Below are positions 46,295-54,517 of a stretch of DNA of 64,000 bases, in pieces; the stretch's first letter is position 1; every line of letters starts with the position of its first letter. The position numbers and the translations under genes are program-made. The notes beneath the pieces are model-generated. The model did no database searches. It was not told where the DNA came from and saw nothing but the letters and a program-made list of their open reading frames with translations. This DNA is from Novosphingobium sp. PhB165 (lineage in GTDB: Bacteria > Pseudomonadota > Alphaproteobacteria > Sphingomonadales > Sphingomonadaceae): contig NZ_SLVB01000001.1 in NCBI RefSeq assembly GCF_004341845.1, positions 1,155,982 to 1,219,981 of the forward strand, in the 5' to 3' direction.

Positions 46295-47713
46295 TCAGGC
46301 GATAGCACGCGGCAGGTAAAGCCTGACAAGCAGGCCGCCGAGATCCTCGCTCTCGTCCAGTTCGACGCTGCCGCCGTAGATTTCCACCACGTCGCGTACG
46401 ATGGCAAGGCCAAGGCCGGTGCCGGGTTTGCCCGAATCGAGCCGCGCGCCGCGATCGAAGATGCGGATGCGCTCGGCCTCGGGAATGCCCATGCCGTCAT
46501 CCTCCACCCAGATCTGGCACAGGCGCGAATCGCGCTCGGCGTCGACCGTGACGAACACGCTGCCGCCGCCATACTTGGCCGCATTCTCGATGAGGTTGCC
46601 GAGGATTTCCTCAAGGTCCTGCTTTTCCAGCGCGACCACGGCGGCGTGGTTGCCATCCAGGTCGCAGCGGGCCTGATCGTAAAGCCGCTCCACCGCGCGC
46701 AGCACGGCCTCAAGGCTGGGCCAGACATCGGCGCGCGACTGGCCCACAGCACGGCGGCCCACCGCCCTCGCCCGCGCCAGATGGTGATCGACCTGCCGCC
46801 GCATCACCGCCGCCTCGCGAATCACCGTATCGGCAAGATCGGGCGCCTTGGCGGTCGCCGCATTCATCACCACGGTCAGCGGCGTCTTCAGCGCATGGGC
46901 AAGATTGCCCGCATGGGTGCGCGCTTCCTCGGCCTGACGCTCGTTGTGTTCGAGCAGTGCATTCAGCTCTTCCACCAGCGGCTCGACCTCGCGCGGGAGT
47001 GGGTCGGCAACGCGGGCCGATCCGGTGGTACGCAGCTTCTGGATCGCGCGGCGCACGTGGCGCAGCGGGAACAGGCCGTACCAGGTCTGCATCCCCGCCA
47101 TCAGCAGCAGGCCGAAGCCCAGCGCGACGAAGCTGTAGACCAGGATCGCCCGGATCATCTTGATCTGCTCGTCCAGATCGACACGGCTGGCGGCGACCGT
47201 GAACATCCACTTGGTATTGCTGCCCGGCAGGATGATCGAGCGCTCCATCACGCGCAGCGTCTCGCCCGGGAACTGGTGCGAATCATAGACGTGCGGCTGG
47301 GCGTCGAAGTGGTCCGCCGGCACGTCGAGGCTGCGATCCCACAGCGAGCGCGAGGGGAAATCCTCGTGCCCCTTGCCGCGAATCTGCCAGTAGAGGCCCG
47401 AATTCGGCTCGAGGAAGCGCTGGTCGCCCAGTGGGCGGATGAAGAAGACTTCTCCGTCCGGGCCGATCTCCGCCGAACCGATCATGCCGGTTAGCATGTA
47501 GCCCAGCTGTTCGTCGAAATTGCGGGTGACGAGCCCGGTCAGCGTGTGGTCGAGCGCCAGCCCGCCGACCAGCAGGAGGATCGAAATCCATCCTGCCGCA
47601 ATCAGCATCATGCGCCGGGCAAGCGAACCGGTAGGTGCCTCGTGCGGGAAGCTTTCGCGTGCCTCGGGTTCGGGCACGGCTTCGGGCGGGGCGGTGTTCG
47701 CCACCGCCGACAC
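46295..47713 (-). CDS. Membrane sensor histidine kinase
   Basis: 472 residues if started at the GTG that follows the response-regulator stop as TGA-G-GTG; a start 23 or 25 codons earlier would overlap the regulator by ~70 nt. Layout: membrane span ~36-56, periplasmic sensor ~57-185, second span ~190-215, HAMP-like linker, H-box with His273 in HALKTPL, N-box NLIENAAKYGGG, and G-boxes DDGMGIPEAER and GKPGTGLGLAIV. The AHALKTPL form resembles the PhoQ-like HisKA branch. Together with the upstream regulator and a PepSY protein it forms one envelope-sensing unit. Confidence 0.93.
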   Translation of the reverse strand: MSAVANTAPPEAVPEPEARESFPHEAPTGSLARRMMLIAAGWISILLLVGGLALDHTLTGLVTRNFDEQLGYMLTGMIGSAEIGPDGEVFFIRPLGDQRFLEPNSGLYWQIRGKGHEDFPSRSLWDRSLDVPADHFDAQPHVYDSHQFPGETLRVMERSIILPGSNTKWMFTVAASRVDLDEQIKMIRAILVYSFVALGFGLLLMAGMQTWYGLFPLRHVRRAIQKLRTTGSARVADPLPREVEPLVEELNALLEHNERQAEEARTHAGNLAHALKTPLTVVMNAATAKAPDLADTVIREAAVMRRQVDHHLARARAVGRRAVGQSRADVWPSLEAVLRAVERLYDQARCDLDGNHAAVVALEKQDLEEILGNLIENAAKYGGGSVFVTVDAERDSRLCQIWVEDDGMGIPEAERIRIFDRGARLDSGKPGTGLGLAIVRDVVEIYGGSVELDESEDLGGLLVRLYLPRAIA

Positions 47714-47714
47714 C

Positions 47715-48392
47715 TCAGCCGCGACCGGGTTCGGCGGGATCGTCGAGGCTGTAGCCAAGGCCACGGATCGTCGTGATGACATCGGCACCCAGCTTCTTGC
47801 GGATGCGCGTGACGAAGACCTCGATCGTGTTCGAATCGCGGTCGAAATCCTGATCGTAGATATGCTCGATCAGTTCGGTGCGGCTGACCACCTTGCCCTT
47901 GTGGTGCATCAGGTAGGACAGCAGCTTGTATTCCTGCGCGGTCATCTTGACCGGCTCGCCGGCCAGTGTGACGCGGCCGGAACGGGTGTCCAGCCGCACG
48001 TCGCCGGCGGTCAGTTCGCTGGAAGTGTTCCCGGAAGCGCGGCGAATCAGCGCGCGCAGGCGGGCAATCAGTTCCTCGGTCTGGAACGGCTTGGCAAGGT
48101 AGTCGTCGGCGCCGGCATCGAGCCCGGCCACCTTGTCCGACCAGGAATCGCGGGCTGTGAGCACCAGCACGGGGAAGTCGCGCCCTTCGCGGCGCCACAT
48201 GCCGAGCACGGTCAATCCATCGATCTCGGGCAAGCCAAGGTCGAGAATCACCGCGTCGTAGTCCTCGGTCGAGCCCAGGAAATGTCCGTCCTCGCCATCG
48301 GTCGAAAGATCGACGGCGTAGCCGGTCTGTTCCAGCGTGGTCTTGAGCTGGTTGCCGAGCGTAGGTTCATCCTCGACGATCAGGATGCGCAA
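47715..48392 (-). CDS. OmpR/PhoB-type response regulator
   Basis: 225 residues from a TTG start preceded by GAGGGAG 8 nt upstream; longer in-frame starts lie within the upstream spacer. The receiver domain has the acidic pair EDE (7-9) and the phospho-acceptor Asp51 in VILDLGLP; the LTARD and AKPFQTEE motifs complete it. The winged-helix DNA-binding domain follows (YKLLSYLMHHKGKVVSRTELIEHIY ... TIEVFVTRIRKKLG). Co-transcribed with the histidine kinase, and 129 bp after the PepSY-type gene. Confidence 0.95.
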   Translation of the reverse strand: MRILIVEDEPTLGNQLKTTLEQTGYAVDLSTDGEDGHFLGSTEDYDAVILDLGLPEIDGLTVLGMWRREGRDFPVLVLTARDSWSDKVAGLDAGADDYLAKPFQTEELIARLRALIRRASGNTSSELTAGDVRLDTRSGRVTLAGEPVKMTAQEYKLLSYLMHHKGKVVSRTELIEHIYDQDFDRDSNTIEVFVTRIRKKLGADVITTIRGLGYSLDDPAEPGRG

Positions 48393-48521
48393 ATCGGTCT
48401 CTCCCTCGGAGGTGCCCTGAAATGGGCCACGAAATGGATGAAGCAAATGGGGTGAAAGCCGGTAAGCGTCAAGCGATCCGGCCTTCCGGGCGCATAACCG
48501 CGCCCGATCGGCGGGATCCGA

Positions 48522-48857
48522 TCAGCGCGATTGCCCGATCACGCGGCCGGTGCGGGCATCGACATCGACGAAATAGACCTTTCCATTCTGGATGAACTTG
48601 AGCCGATACGCCATCGCGGCGGCATCATATTCGGGACCGAGGTATTGCATCGCCCCCATGCGCGGCAGGACAAGCTGCTCGATCTGGCGGATCGAGAGGA
48701 TATTGCCCGCCTTGCGCTCGCGGCGCGCCTCCCCCTGCTCTCCGCCCGGATCGGCGGCGTGCGCGCAAAGCGACGGCGCCACCAGCGCAAACGCGGCAAT
48801 CACGGTTGCGCCCAGGAAAGCGCTGCGCACTGCAAGAAAGGAGACGAGGCGTTTCAT
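48522..48857 (-). CDS. PepSY-like periplasmic protein
   Basis: 111 residues with a signal peptide ending SLCAHA and a mature part of ~80 residues. The end, YRLKFIQNGKVYFVDVDARTGRVIGQSR, matches the PepSY pattern (Y.v.v.d.dG....v.vd..tG.v). Such proteins often lie beside a two-component system and modulate a protease or the sensor. Three genes on the same strand (PepSY, regulator, kinase) support a joint role in envelope-stress sensing; this is inferred from position. Confidence 0.87.
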   Translation of the reverse strand: MKRLVSFLAVRSAFLGATVIAAFALVAPSLCAHAADPGGEQGEARRERKAGNILSIRQIEQLVLPRMGAMQYLGPEYDAAAMAYRLKFIQNGKVYFVDVDARTGRVIGQSR

Positions 48858-49008
48858 AACGTCGTGGGTGCCTAAGCACCGGGGCTTGAACAAGTCCTGA
48901 ATGTGGCACGAAGGCGGCACCGACTGAAATGTGTTGCAGGAATCCCACGCTCACATTGCTTCCGCCGCGCTTGCGGCCCCCTGCCCCTGCCTGTAGGGCG
49001 CAGGCATC

Positions 49009-50790
49009 ATGGCAACTGCACCTATTCTCAGCTGGGAAGGCCTCGGCCTCATCCAGGGCAACGGCTGGCTCTTCCAGGACATCGACATCAACATCGGTCC
49101 GCGCGACCGGCTGGCCCTGATCGGCCGCAACGGCGCGGGCAAGACCACGCTGCTGAAGCTGATCGCGGGTATCGTCGATGCCGACAAGGGCACGCGCTCG
49201 GTCCAGCCCGGCACACGCGTCGTGACGCTGGAGCAGGATCCGTTCTTCACCGGCTTCGACACTCTGCTCGATTTCGCGATCCACGGCGACGACGCACCGC
49301 CGCGCCACGAGGTGGAGTCCATCGCCGACCAGCTCGGCATCGACCTTTCGCGCGAAGCCAGCAGCGCATCGGGCGGCGAGCGCCGCCGCGCCGCACTGTG
49401 CCGCGCCCTCGCCTCCGAGCCGGACCTGCTACTGCTGGACGAGCCGACCAACCACCTCGACCTTGCCGCCATCGACTGGCTGGAATCCTGGCTCCAGCGC
49501 TACAACGGCGCTTTCGTGGTCATCAGCCACGACCGTACCTTCCTGACCCGCCTGACCAATGCGACGCTCTGGCTCGACCGTGGAGGCCTGCGCCGTCGGG
49601 ACATCGGCTTCGGCGGCTACGAGGCATGGGAAGAAGAAGTCTACGCCGAGGAAGCGCGCGCCGCGCAGAAGCTGGACGCCAAGCTCAAGATCGAGGCGCA
49701 CTGGCTGGAACGCGGCGTCACCGCGCGCCGCAAGCGCAATCAGGGCCGCCTTGCCAAGCTCTGGGAAATGCGAGCCCAGCGTGCCTCGATGATGGGCCCG
49801 CAAGGCGCGGCCAAACTTGCCGTGGTCGCAGACGACAGCAAGACCAAGTCGGTGATCGTTGCCGAACACGTCACCAAGCGCTTTGGTGACCGCACGGTCA
49901 TTAAGGACTTCAACTTGCGCATCCAGCGCGGCGACCGCATCGGCGTGGTCGGCGCCAACGGTTCGGGCAAGACGACGCTGCTCAAGATCCTGATGGGCGA
50001 AATCCAGCCCGACGAGGGCAAGGTAACGCGCGCGGCGACGCTCGACGCCACGGTCATCGACCAGCAGCGCAGCCGGATGAGCCCGGAAATGCGCATCCGC
50101 GACGTGCTGGCCGAAGGCGGCGACTGGATCGACGTGGTCGGCGTGCGCAAGCACATCCAGGGCTACCTCAAGGACTTCCTGTTCGACCCCGGCCTTGTCG
50201 AGGCCAAAGTGGGCACACTGTCCGGCGGCGAGCGTTCGCGCCTGCTGTTCGCGCGCGAATTTGCGCGCACGTCGAACTTGCTGGTTCTGGACGAGCCGAC
50301 CAACGACCTCGACCTCGAAACGCTCGACCTGCTTCAGGAAGTGATCTCGGACTACGACGGCACCGTGCTGATCGTCAGCCATGACCGCGACTTCCTCGAC
50401 CGCACTGTCAACGTGACCCTCGGGCTCGACGGATCCGGCCATATCGACGTGATCGCGGGCGGCTATGCCGACTGGGAAGCCAAGCGCCGCCAGCGCACCA
50501 GCGCGGGCAAGGCCAAGGCGAAGGAGAGCACCAATACCGCCGCTCCGCCGCCGCCGAAGAAGGGCAAACTGTCCTACAAGGACCAGCGCGACTATGAACT
50601 GCTGCCGAAGAAGATCGAGGAACTGGAAGCGGCCATTGGCCGAGACGAGGCGGCGCTGGCCGACCCCGCGCTCTACACCCGCGATCCGGCGAAATTCGCC
50701 AGTCTTACTGCCGCCATCGACAAGGCCCGCGCCGACAAGGAAGCGGCCGAGGAACGCTGGCTGGAACTGGCCGAGCAGGTCGAGGGCTAA
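49009..50790 (+). CDS. uup: ABC-F family ATPase (Uup type)
   Basis: 593 residues with two ATP-binding cassettes: Walker A GRNGAGKTT (39-47) and GANGSGKTT (~320), the signatures ASGGERRR and LSGGERSR, and the Walker B/H-loop LLLDEPTNHLD ... ISHDRTFL and LVLDEPTNDLD ... VSHDRDFL. There are no membrane spans. The C-terminal ~70 residues (KDQRDYELLPKKIEELEAAI...) form the coiled coil typical of Uup, which acts on ribosomes or DNA rather than as a transporter. Divergent from the PepSY-type gene. Confidence 0.93.
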   Translation: MATAPILSWEGLGLIQGNGWLFQDIDINIGPRDRLALIGRNGAGKTTLLKLIAGIVDADKGTRSVQPGTRVVTLEQDPFFTGFDTLLDFAIHGDDAPPRHEVESIADQLGIDLSREASSASGGERRRAALCRALASEPDLLLLDEPTNHLDLAAIDWLESWLQRYNGAFVVISHDRTFLTRLTNATLWLDRGGLRRRDIGFGGYEAWEEEVYAEEARAAQKLDAKLKIEAHWLERGVTARRKRNQGRLAKLWEMRAQRASMMGPQGAAKLAVVADDSKTKSVIVAEHVTKRFGDRTVIKDFNLRIQRGDRIGVVGANGSGKTTLLKILMGEIQPDEGKVTRAATLDATVIDQQRSRMSPEMRIRDVLAEGGDWIDVVGVRKHIQGYLKDFLFDPGLVEAKVGTLSGGERSRLLFAREFARTSNLLVLDEPTNDLDLETLDLLQEVISDYDGTVLIVSHDRDFLDRTVNVTLGLDGSGHIDVIAGGYADWEAKRRQRTSAGKAKAKESTNTAAPPPPKKGKLSYKDQRDYELLPKKIEELEAAIGRDEAALADPALYTRDPAKFASLTAAIDKARADKEAAEERWLELAEQVEG

Positions 50791-50876
50791 TCCGGAGTTC
50801 GGCGGTGAATATGCGTCTCCTGCCCGGAGATGCACACGCCCCACCCTCTGGATATAAGTCGAACTGCCAATCCCAC

Positions 50877-50971
50877 ATCATCGTCGCCCCCGCGAAGGCG
50901 GGAGCCCCGCTTCCTGGCAACCTCGCGCCCTGCACAACAGAAGCGGGATCCCCGCCTTCGCGGGGATGACG
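50877..50971. repeat. REP-like palindromic element
   Basis: TCATCGTCGCCCCCGCGAAGGCGGGAGCCCCGCTT at the left (50877-50911) is nearly the reverse complement of AAGCGGGATCCCCGCCTTCGCGGGGATGACG at the right (50941-50971), forming a ~95-bp cruciform-prone element. The core CCCGCGAAGGCGGG also occurs at 3626-3648. It is between the ABC-F gene and the convergent glycosyltransferase. Confidence 0.75.
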
Positions 50972-51036
50972 GGTTTGGAGTTGGCACGCATCTTCAGATT
51001 GGGAAACAGATCTTGCCGCACGGGCAAGGCTTAAAT

Positions 51037-52263
51037 CTACCCCGTGAGCGCTGCGGCGCCCTCGTCTTCGAGCGACTTTCCGTCCAGCACCGCGCGCCAG
51101 AAGTGTACGAGGTTCTGCGCATTCACGCCCCATGAAAAGCGGGCGACATTGGCCGAAACCTGCTCCTGGCTTGGCGGGTCGGCGAGAATGGCGTGCACGG
51201 CCTCGGCGATCGCTTCGGGCGTGCGTTCGGCAAGGCGGCCAGCGCTGGGATCCTTCACCACCTCGCGCGCGCCGCCGATGTCGGGAACGACGATCGGGGT
51301 GCCGCAGGCCAGCCCCTCGATCCAGACATTGGCAAGACCCTCGCTCGCCGAGGGCAGCACCAGCACATCGGCCGCGCAGAGCAAGTGCGGCAGGAGATCG
51401 TGCCCGACTTGCCCGAGAAACTGCACGCGGTCGGCAACGCCGAGCGAATGGGCAAGCCCGCGCAATGCCTTTTCGTCCGCGCCCACGCCCGCAAGCGCAA
51501 GGCGCACACCCGGCAAATGCGCCAGCGCCTCGATCACCAGCCGCTGGCCCTTGCGCGGGATCAGCGAACCCGGCGTCACCAGCAGCGGACCCACCGACCA
51601 GACGCCAAGGTCCGGCAGCGCCGAGACCAAGGCCCGCGCCGCGCCGCGCTCGATGGGATGAAAACGCTCACGGTCGAGGCCGGTATAATGCACGCCGATC
51701 CGATCACCCGGCATGCCGAGCGCGATCATGTCCGCGCGCAGCGCCTCGCTGACCGCCAGCATGCCGCTCGCCTGCCGCGACGCCTTGAGCATCTGCGCGA
51801 GCGCGGCCGGGCGTTGCCCCCAGTAATGGATATCGGCGCCGCGCGATTTGATCGTCAGCGGCACGCCCAGTTCCTGCGCCACGATCGCGGCGGCGGGGCC
51901 GTCGGGGAAGAAGAACTGCGCATCGACAAGGTCGAACGGCTGCTCGGCATGCAACTGGCGCGCGAGAGGCAGGATCGCCTTGGCAATGCGCCCCGGATTA
52001 CTGTCGCCGCCGATTTTCGGGATCAGCGTGAACTTGGGATAGAGCACTGCAATGCCCGAAGCGTCGCTCGCCTCAGGCAGTTCGCGCAGCGCGTCGTAAG
52101 GCTTGCGGCGCGACAGCGGCCATGGCGGCACACCGACCGGGCTCACCATCACGAGATCGACGGCGCAGTTGGCCACCACCGCGCGCATCTGGTTACCAAC
52201 GAAGATCCCGAAGGACGGCTTCGCGGGGTTGGGGAACAGCGTGGCTATCGAAAGGATGCGCAT
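51037..52263 (-). CDS. Glycosyltransferase family 4
   Basis: 408 residues with a two-domain GT-B fold. The N-domain starts MRILSIATLFPNPAKPSFGIFV. The C-domain has TPGSLIPRKGQRLVIEAL (~235-252) and the nucleotide-sugar site VLPSASEGLANVWIEGLACGTPIV with the ExxxxxxxE pattern. It probably adds sugars during exopolysaccharide, lipopolysaccharide or glycolipid synthesis; the substrate is not defined and no other sugar genes lie near. It follows the XRE regulator on the same strand with a 23-bp gap. Confidence 0.92.
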   Translation of the reverse strand: MRILSIATLFPNPAKPSFGIFVGNQMRAVVANCAVDLVMVSPVGVPPWPLSRRKPYDALRELPEASDASGIAVLYPKFTLIPKIGGDSNPGRIAKAILPLARQLHAEQPFDLVDAQFFFPDGPAAAIVAQELGVPLTIKSRGADIHYWGQRPAALAQMLKASRQASGMLAVSEALRADMIALGMPGDRIGVHYTGLDRERFHPIERGAARALVSALPDLGVWSVGPLLVTPGSLIPRKGQRLVIEALAHLPGVRLALAGVGADEKALRGLAHSLGVADRVQFLGQVGHDLLPHLLCAADVLVLPSASEGLANVWIEGLACGTPIVVPDIGGAREVVKDPSAGRLAERTPEAIAEAVHAILADPPSQEQVSANVARFSWGVNAQNLVHFWRAVLDGKSLEDEGAAALTG

Positions 52264-52286
52264 GACGTGCCCCTACGCGTGAGAAG

Positions 52287-52859
52287 TTAGAGCTTTCTGA
52301 CCAGCATCTCCGCAACCGCCAGCCACTGCGGATGTTCCACCAGCACTTGCCTCTGGCCGATGGCCGGAGGCAGCAGCGCGATGCGATCCCCGTCGCAATC
52401 GATCAGCCGCCCGAACGCGAAGCGCCCGACGGGACGCGGCACCAGCACATCGCGGTTGAGCGCCCGCGTCGCCTGCCCCGGAGGCAGCTGCCGCAGCCAG
52501 ACCTGATCTCCCGCACGGTACTCGCCCGAGGAGGTCTCCACTTCCAGCACCAGCCAGGGCGCTTCGGCGGCGAGTTCGTGGGGTGGCACCGCTTCACGTG
52601 GCGCATGCGGCGCTTCTGGCCCGGCTTCGGTCAGGACCGCGACGATCATCGCCGGTTCGCGCGTTTCGCTGCGCAGCAGAAGTTCGGGTTCCACCTCAAG
52701 CGCGGCGGCAATGCGGTTCATCCAGCCAAGCGACAGCGTCCGCGTGCCGGTTTCAAGCCGCCCGATGGTCTGCGCCGTCGTCGCCGGACGGCAGGCGGCA
52801 GCCACATCCGCCAAAGTAAGGCCTTTCTGCTGCCGGATGTCACGAATGCGGTTGATCAC
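52287..52859 (-). CDS. XRE-family transcriptional regulator with C-terminal S24-like region
   Basis: 190 residues from the GTG at 52859, which has GAGG 6 nt upstream; another GTG two codons earlier is possible. The first ~65 residues are a helix-turn-helix of the Cro/CI type (QQKGLTLADVAAACRPATTAQTIGRLETGTRTLSLGWMNRIAAALE). The rest (~90-190) resembles the beta-rich C-terminal half of S24-like/CI proteins, but a Ser-Lys protease pair is not evident. It probably regulates itself and the divergent DUF6456 gene; an AACC-N5-GGTT dyad lies 15 bp upstream of its start. Confidence 0.85.
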   Translation of the reverse strand: MINRIRDIRQQKGLTLADVAAACRPATTAQTIGRLETGTRTLSLGWMNRIAAALEVEPELLLRSETREPAMIVAVLTEAGPEAPHAPREAVPPHELAAEAPWLVLEVETSSGEYRAGDQVWLRQLPPGQATRALNRDVLVPRPVGRFAFGRLIDCDGDRIALLPPAIGQRQVLVEHPQWLAVAEMLVRKL

Positions 52860-52873
52860 GGGCACCTCGAAAT

Positions 52874-52886
52874 AACCAATTAGGTT
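52874..52886. promoter_or_regulatory. Candidate operator between XRE and DUF6456 genes
   Basis: AACCAATTAGGTT, a dyad AACC-N5-GGTT with an A/T centre, in the 91-bp divergent spacer near the XRE start. Confidence 0.4.
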
Positions 52887-52950
52887 TTCCCTTTCCTACA
52901 ATCACTCCAGTTTGGCAAGTTGCGACCTTCTGTAAACTCTGGAGGAAGCC

Positions 52951-53433
52951 ATGAAGCAGCATCTTGTCGAACGCACGCTCACAAGCGAGGGACCGGCCCG
53001 CCTCGCTGCCGATTCGCCCAAACGGCGGGGGCCGCGCAGCGTGACCGTCAATCTGGCCGAATCCTCGCTATCCTGGCTCCATGCCCGCGGCCATTTGAGC
53101 GACCGCCGGTTCGCCGCTGGCGAACTCCTGCGCGCTGACTGGGAACGCGCGCAGCTTTCGCCGCGCGTGACGATGCACTGGGACCCGGTCCGCGTCGGTG
53201 GCGGCGGGGCGGACCTCAGCCCCGGCGAGCGCCAGATTGCCGCCAAAGCGCGGTTTGATGGCGCCATCGCTGCCGCCGGTTCAGGGCTCGCCGACGTGCT
53301 GTGGCGCGTGGTCTGCGCGGGCGAGACAGTGCCAACTGCAGAAAAGACGCTGGGGTGGCCGGTGCGCAGCGGCAAGCTGGTGCTCGGCCTCGCGCTTGAC
53401 CGGGTGGCGGACTTTTACAGGATCGCAAAATAG
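52951..53433 (+). CDS. DUF6456 domain protein
   Basis: 160 residues, with GGAGG 6 nt before the ATG. The middle (SSLSWLHARGHLSDRRFAAGELLRADWERAQLSPRVTMHWDPV) is the DUF6456 signature, and the C-terminus (GLADVLWRVVCAGETVPTAEKTLGWPVRSGKLVLGLALDRVADFY) resembles a helix-turn-helix-like DNA-binding segment. This alphaproteobacterial family is uncharacterised. It is divergent from the XRE regulator, suggesting a regulatory pair. Confidence 0.88.
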   Translation: MKQHLVERTLTSEGPARLAADSPKRRGPRSVTVNLAESSLSWLHARGHLSDRRFAAGELLRADWERAQLSPRVTMHWDPVRVGGGGADLSPGERQIAAKARFDGAIAAAGSGLADVLWRVVCAGETVPTAEKTLGWPVRSGKLVLGLALDRVADFYRIAK

Positions 53434-53460
53434 CCCTGACCGCGCGCCATTCGGGCACGA

Positions 53461-53497
53461 AAAAGGGGCCGTTCCCTTGCGGGAGCAGCCCCTTTTC
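53461..53497. terminator. Terminator between DUF6456 and secF
   Basis: AAAAGGGGC (53461-53469) and GCCCCTTTT (53488-53496) form the stem, with a nested TCCC-TTGC-GGGA; it works in both directions for the converging genes. Confidence 0.85.
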
Positions 53498-53517
53498 CTG
53501 TCAGCCAGTCAGTAGCG

Positions 53518-54504
53518 TCAGGGACGCGCGCTGCGCTCGCGGGCGAGACGTTCCTGACGGTCGATCTCGCTCTCGGTCTTGACGAAGCTGTCGCTGCTCA
53601 CGCCCAGCCAGATCAGGATTGGCGCGGCCATGTAGATCGAGCTGTAAGTACCGACGAAGATGCCCAGCACGATCGCGGCGGTGAAGCCGAAGATCACGTC
53701 CGGGCCCAGCAGCAGCAGCGAGACCAGCGTGATCAGCATCGACAGCGAGGTGACGATGGTGCGGGCGAGCGTCTCGTTGACCGAAAGGTCGAGCAGCTCG
53801 GGCATCGGCATCTTGCGATACTTCTTCATGTTCTCCCGGATACGGTCGTAGACGACGATGGTGTCGTTCAGCGAGTAACCGATCAGCGTCAGCAGGGCCG
53901 CGACGATGTTGAGGTCGAACTCCATCTGCGTGATCGCGAAGAGGCCGAGCGTCAGCGTCACGTCGTGCACGAGGCTGAACAGCGCGCCGACACCGAATTG
54001 CCACTCGAAGCGGATCCAGATGTAGGCCGCCACCGCCAGCGCCGCGAGGCCAAGTGCGAGCATGGCGCTGCGGCCAAGCTCGCCGGAGACCTTGCCCGAG
54101 ACCGAATCGACACCGTCGATACGGGCATCGGCGTGGTTCGAGCGGATGTCGGTGGTGATGGTGCGCGCCATCGCGTCCGACAGCTTCGGATTCTTGTCCG
54201 CGCCGGCCGGCAGCTTCATGCGGATCGAAATTTCGTTCGGCTTGCCGAAGCGCTGGAGGATCGGCTCGCCGTAACCCAGCTTGTCGATCTCCTTGCTGAG
54301 CACCTCGACGGGGGCGTTGGTGCCCTCCGCAAAGGTCACGCGGATCACCTGGCCGCCGACGAAGTCGACGCCCAGATTGAGGCCCTTGGTGACGACGAGG
54401 CCGATCGAGGCCGCCATGAGTACAAGGCTCATGACGTAGAACGGCACCCGCCACCGCAGGAAGTGGATGTTGGTGTGGTCGGGAACGAGCTTGAGGAGCT
54501 TCAT
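53518..54504 (-). CDS. secF: Protein translocase subunit SecF
   Basis: 328 residues with six membrane spans. Typical SecF sequence: GLNLGVDFVGGQVIRV (~41-56) at the first periplasmic entry, AALAVAAYIWIRFEWQFGVGALFSLVHDVTLTLG, LLTLIGYSLNDTIVVYDRIRENMKK and RTIVTSLSMLITLVSLLLLG. Works with SecD and YajC to use the proton gradient in the late steps of Sec export. It follows secD by 13 bp in the yajC-secD-secF operon. Confidence 0.98.
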   Translation of the reverse strand: MKLLKLVPDHTNIHFLRWRVPFYVMSLVLMAASIGLVVTKGLNLGVDFVGGQVIRVTFAEGTNAPVEVLSKEIDKLGYGEPILQRFGKPNEISIRMKLPAGADKNPKLSDAMARTITTDIRSNHADARIDGVDSVSGKVSGELGRSAMLALGLAALAVAAYIWIRFEWQFGVGALFSLVHDVTLTLGLFAITQMEFDLNIVAALLTLIGYSLNDTIVVYDRIRENMKKYRKMPMPELLDLSVNETLARTIVTSLSMLITLVSLLLLGPDVIFGFTAAIVLGIFVGTYSSIYMAAPILIWLGVSSDSFVKTESEIDRQERLARERSARP

Positions 54505-54517
54505 CTGTCCTCTCCTC

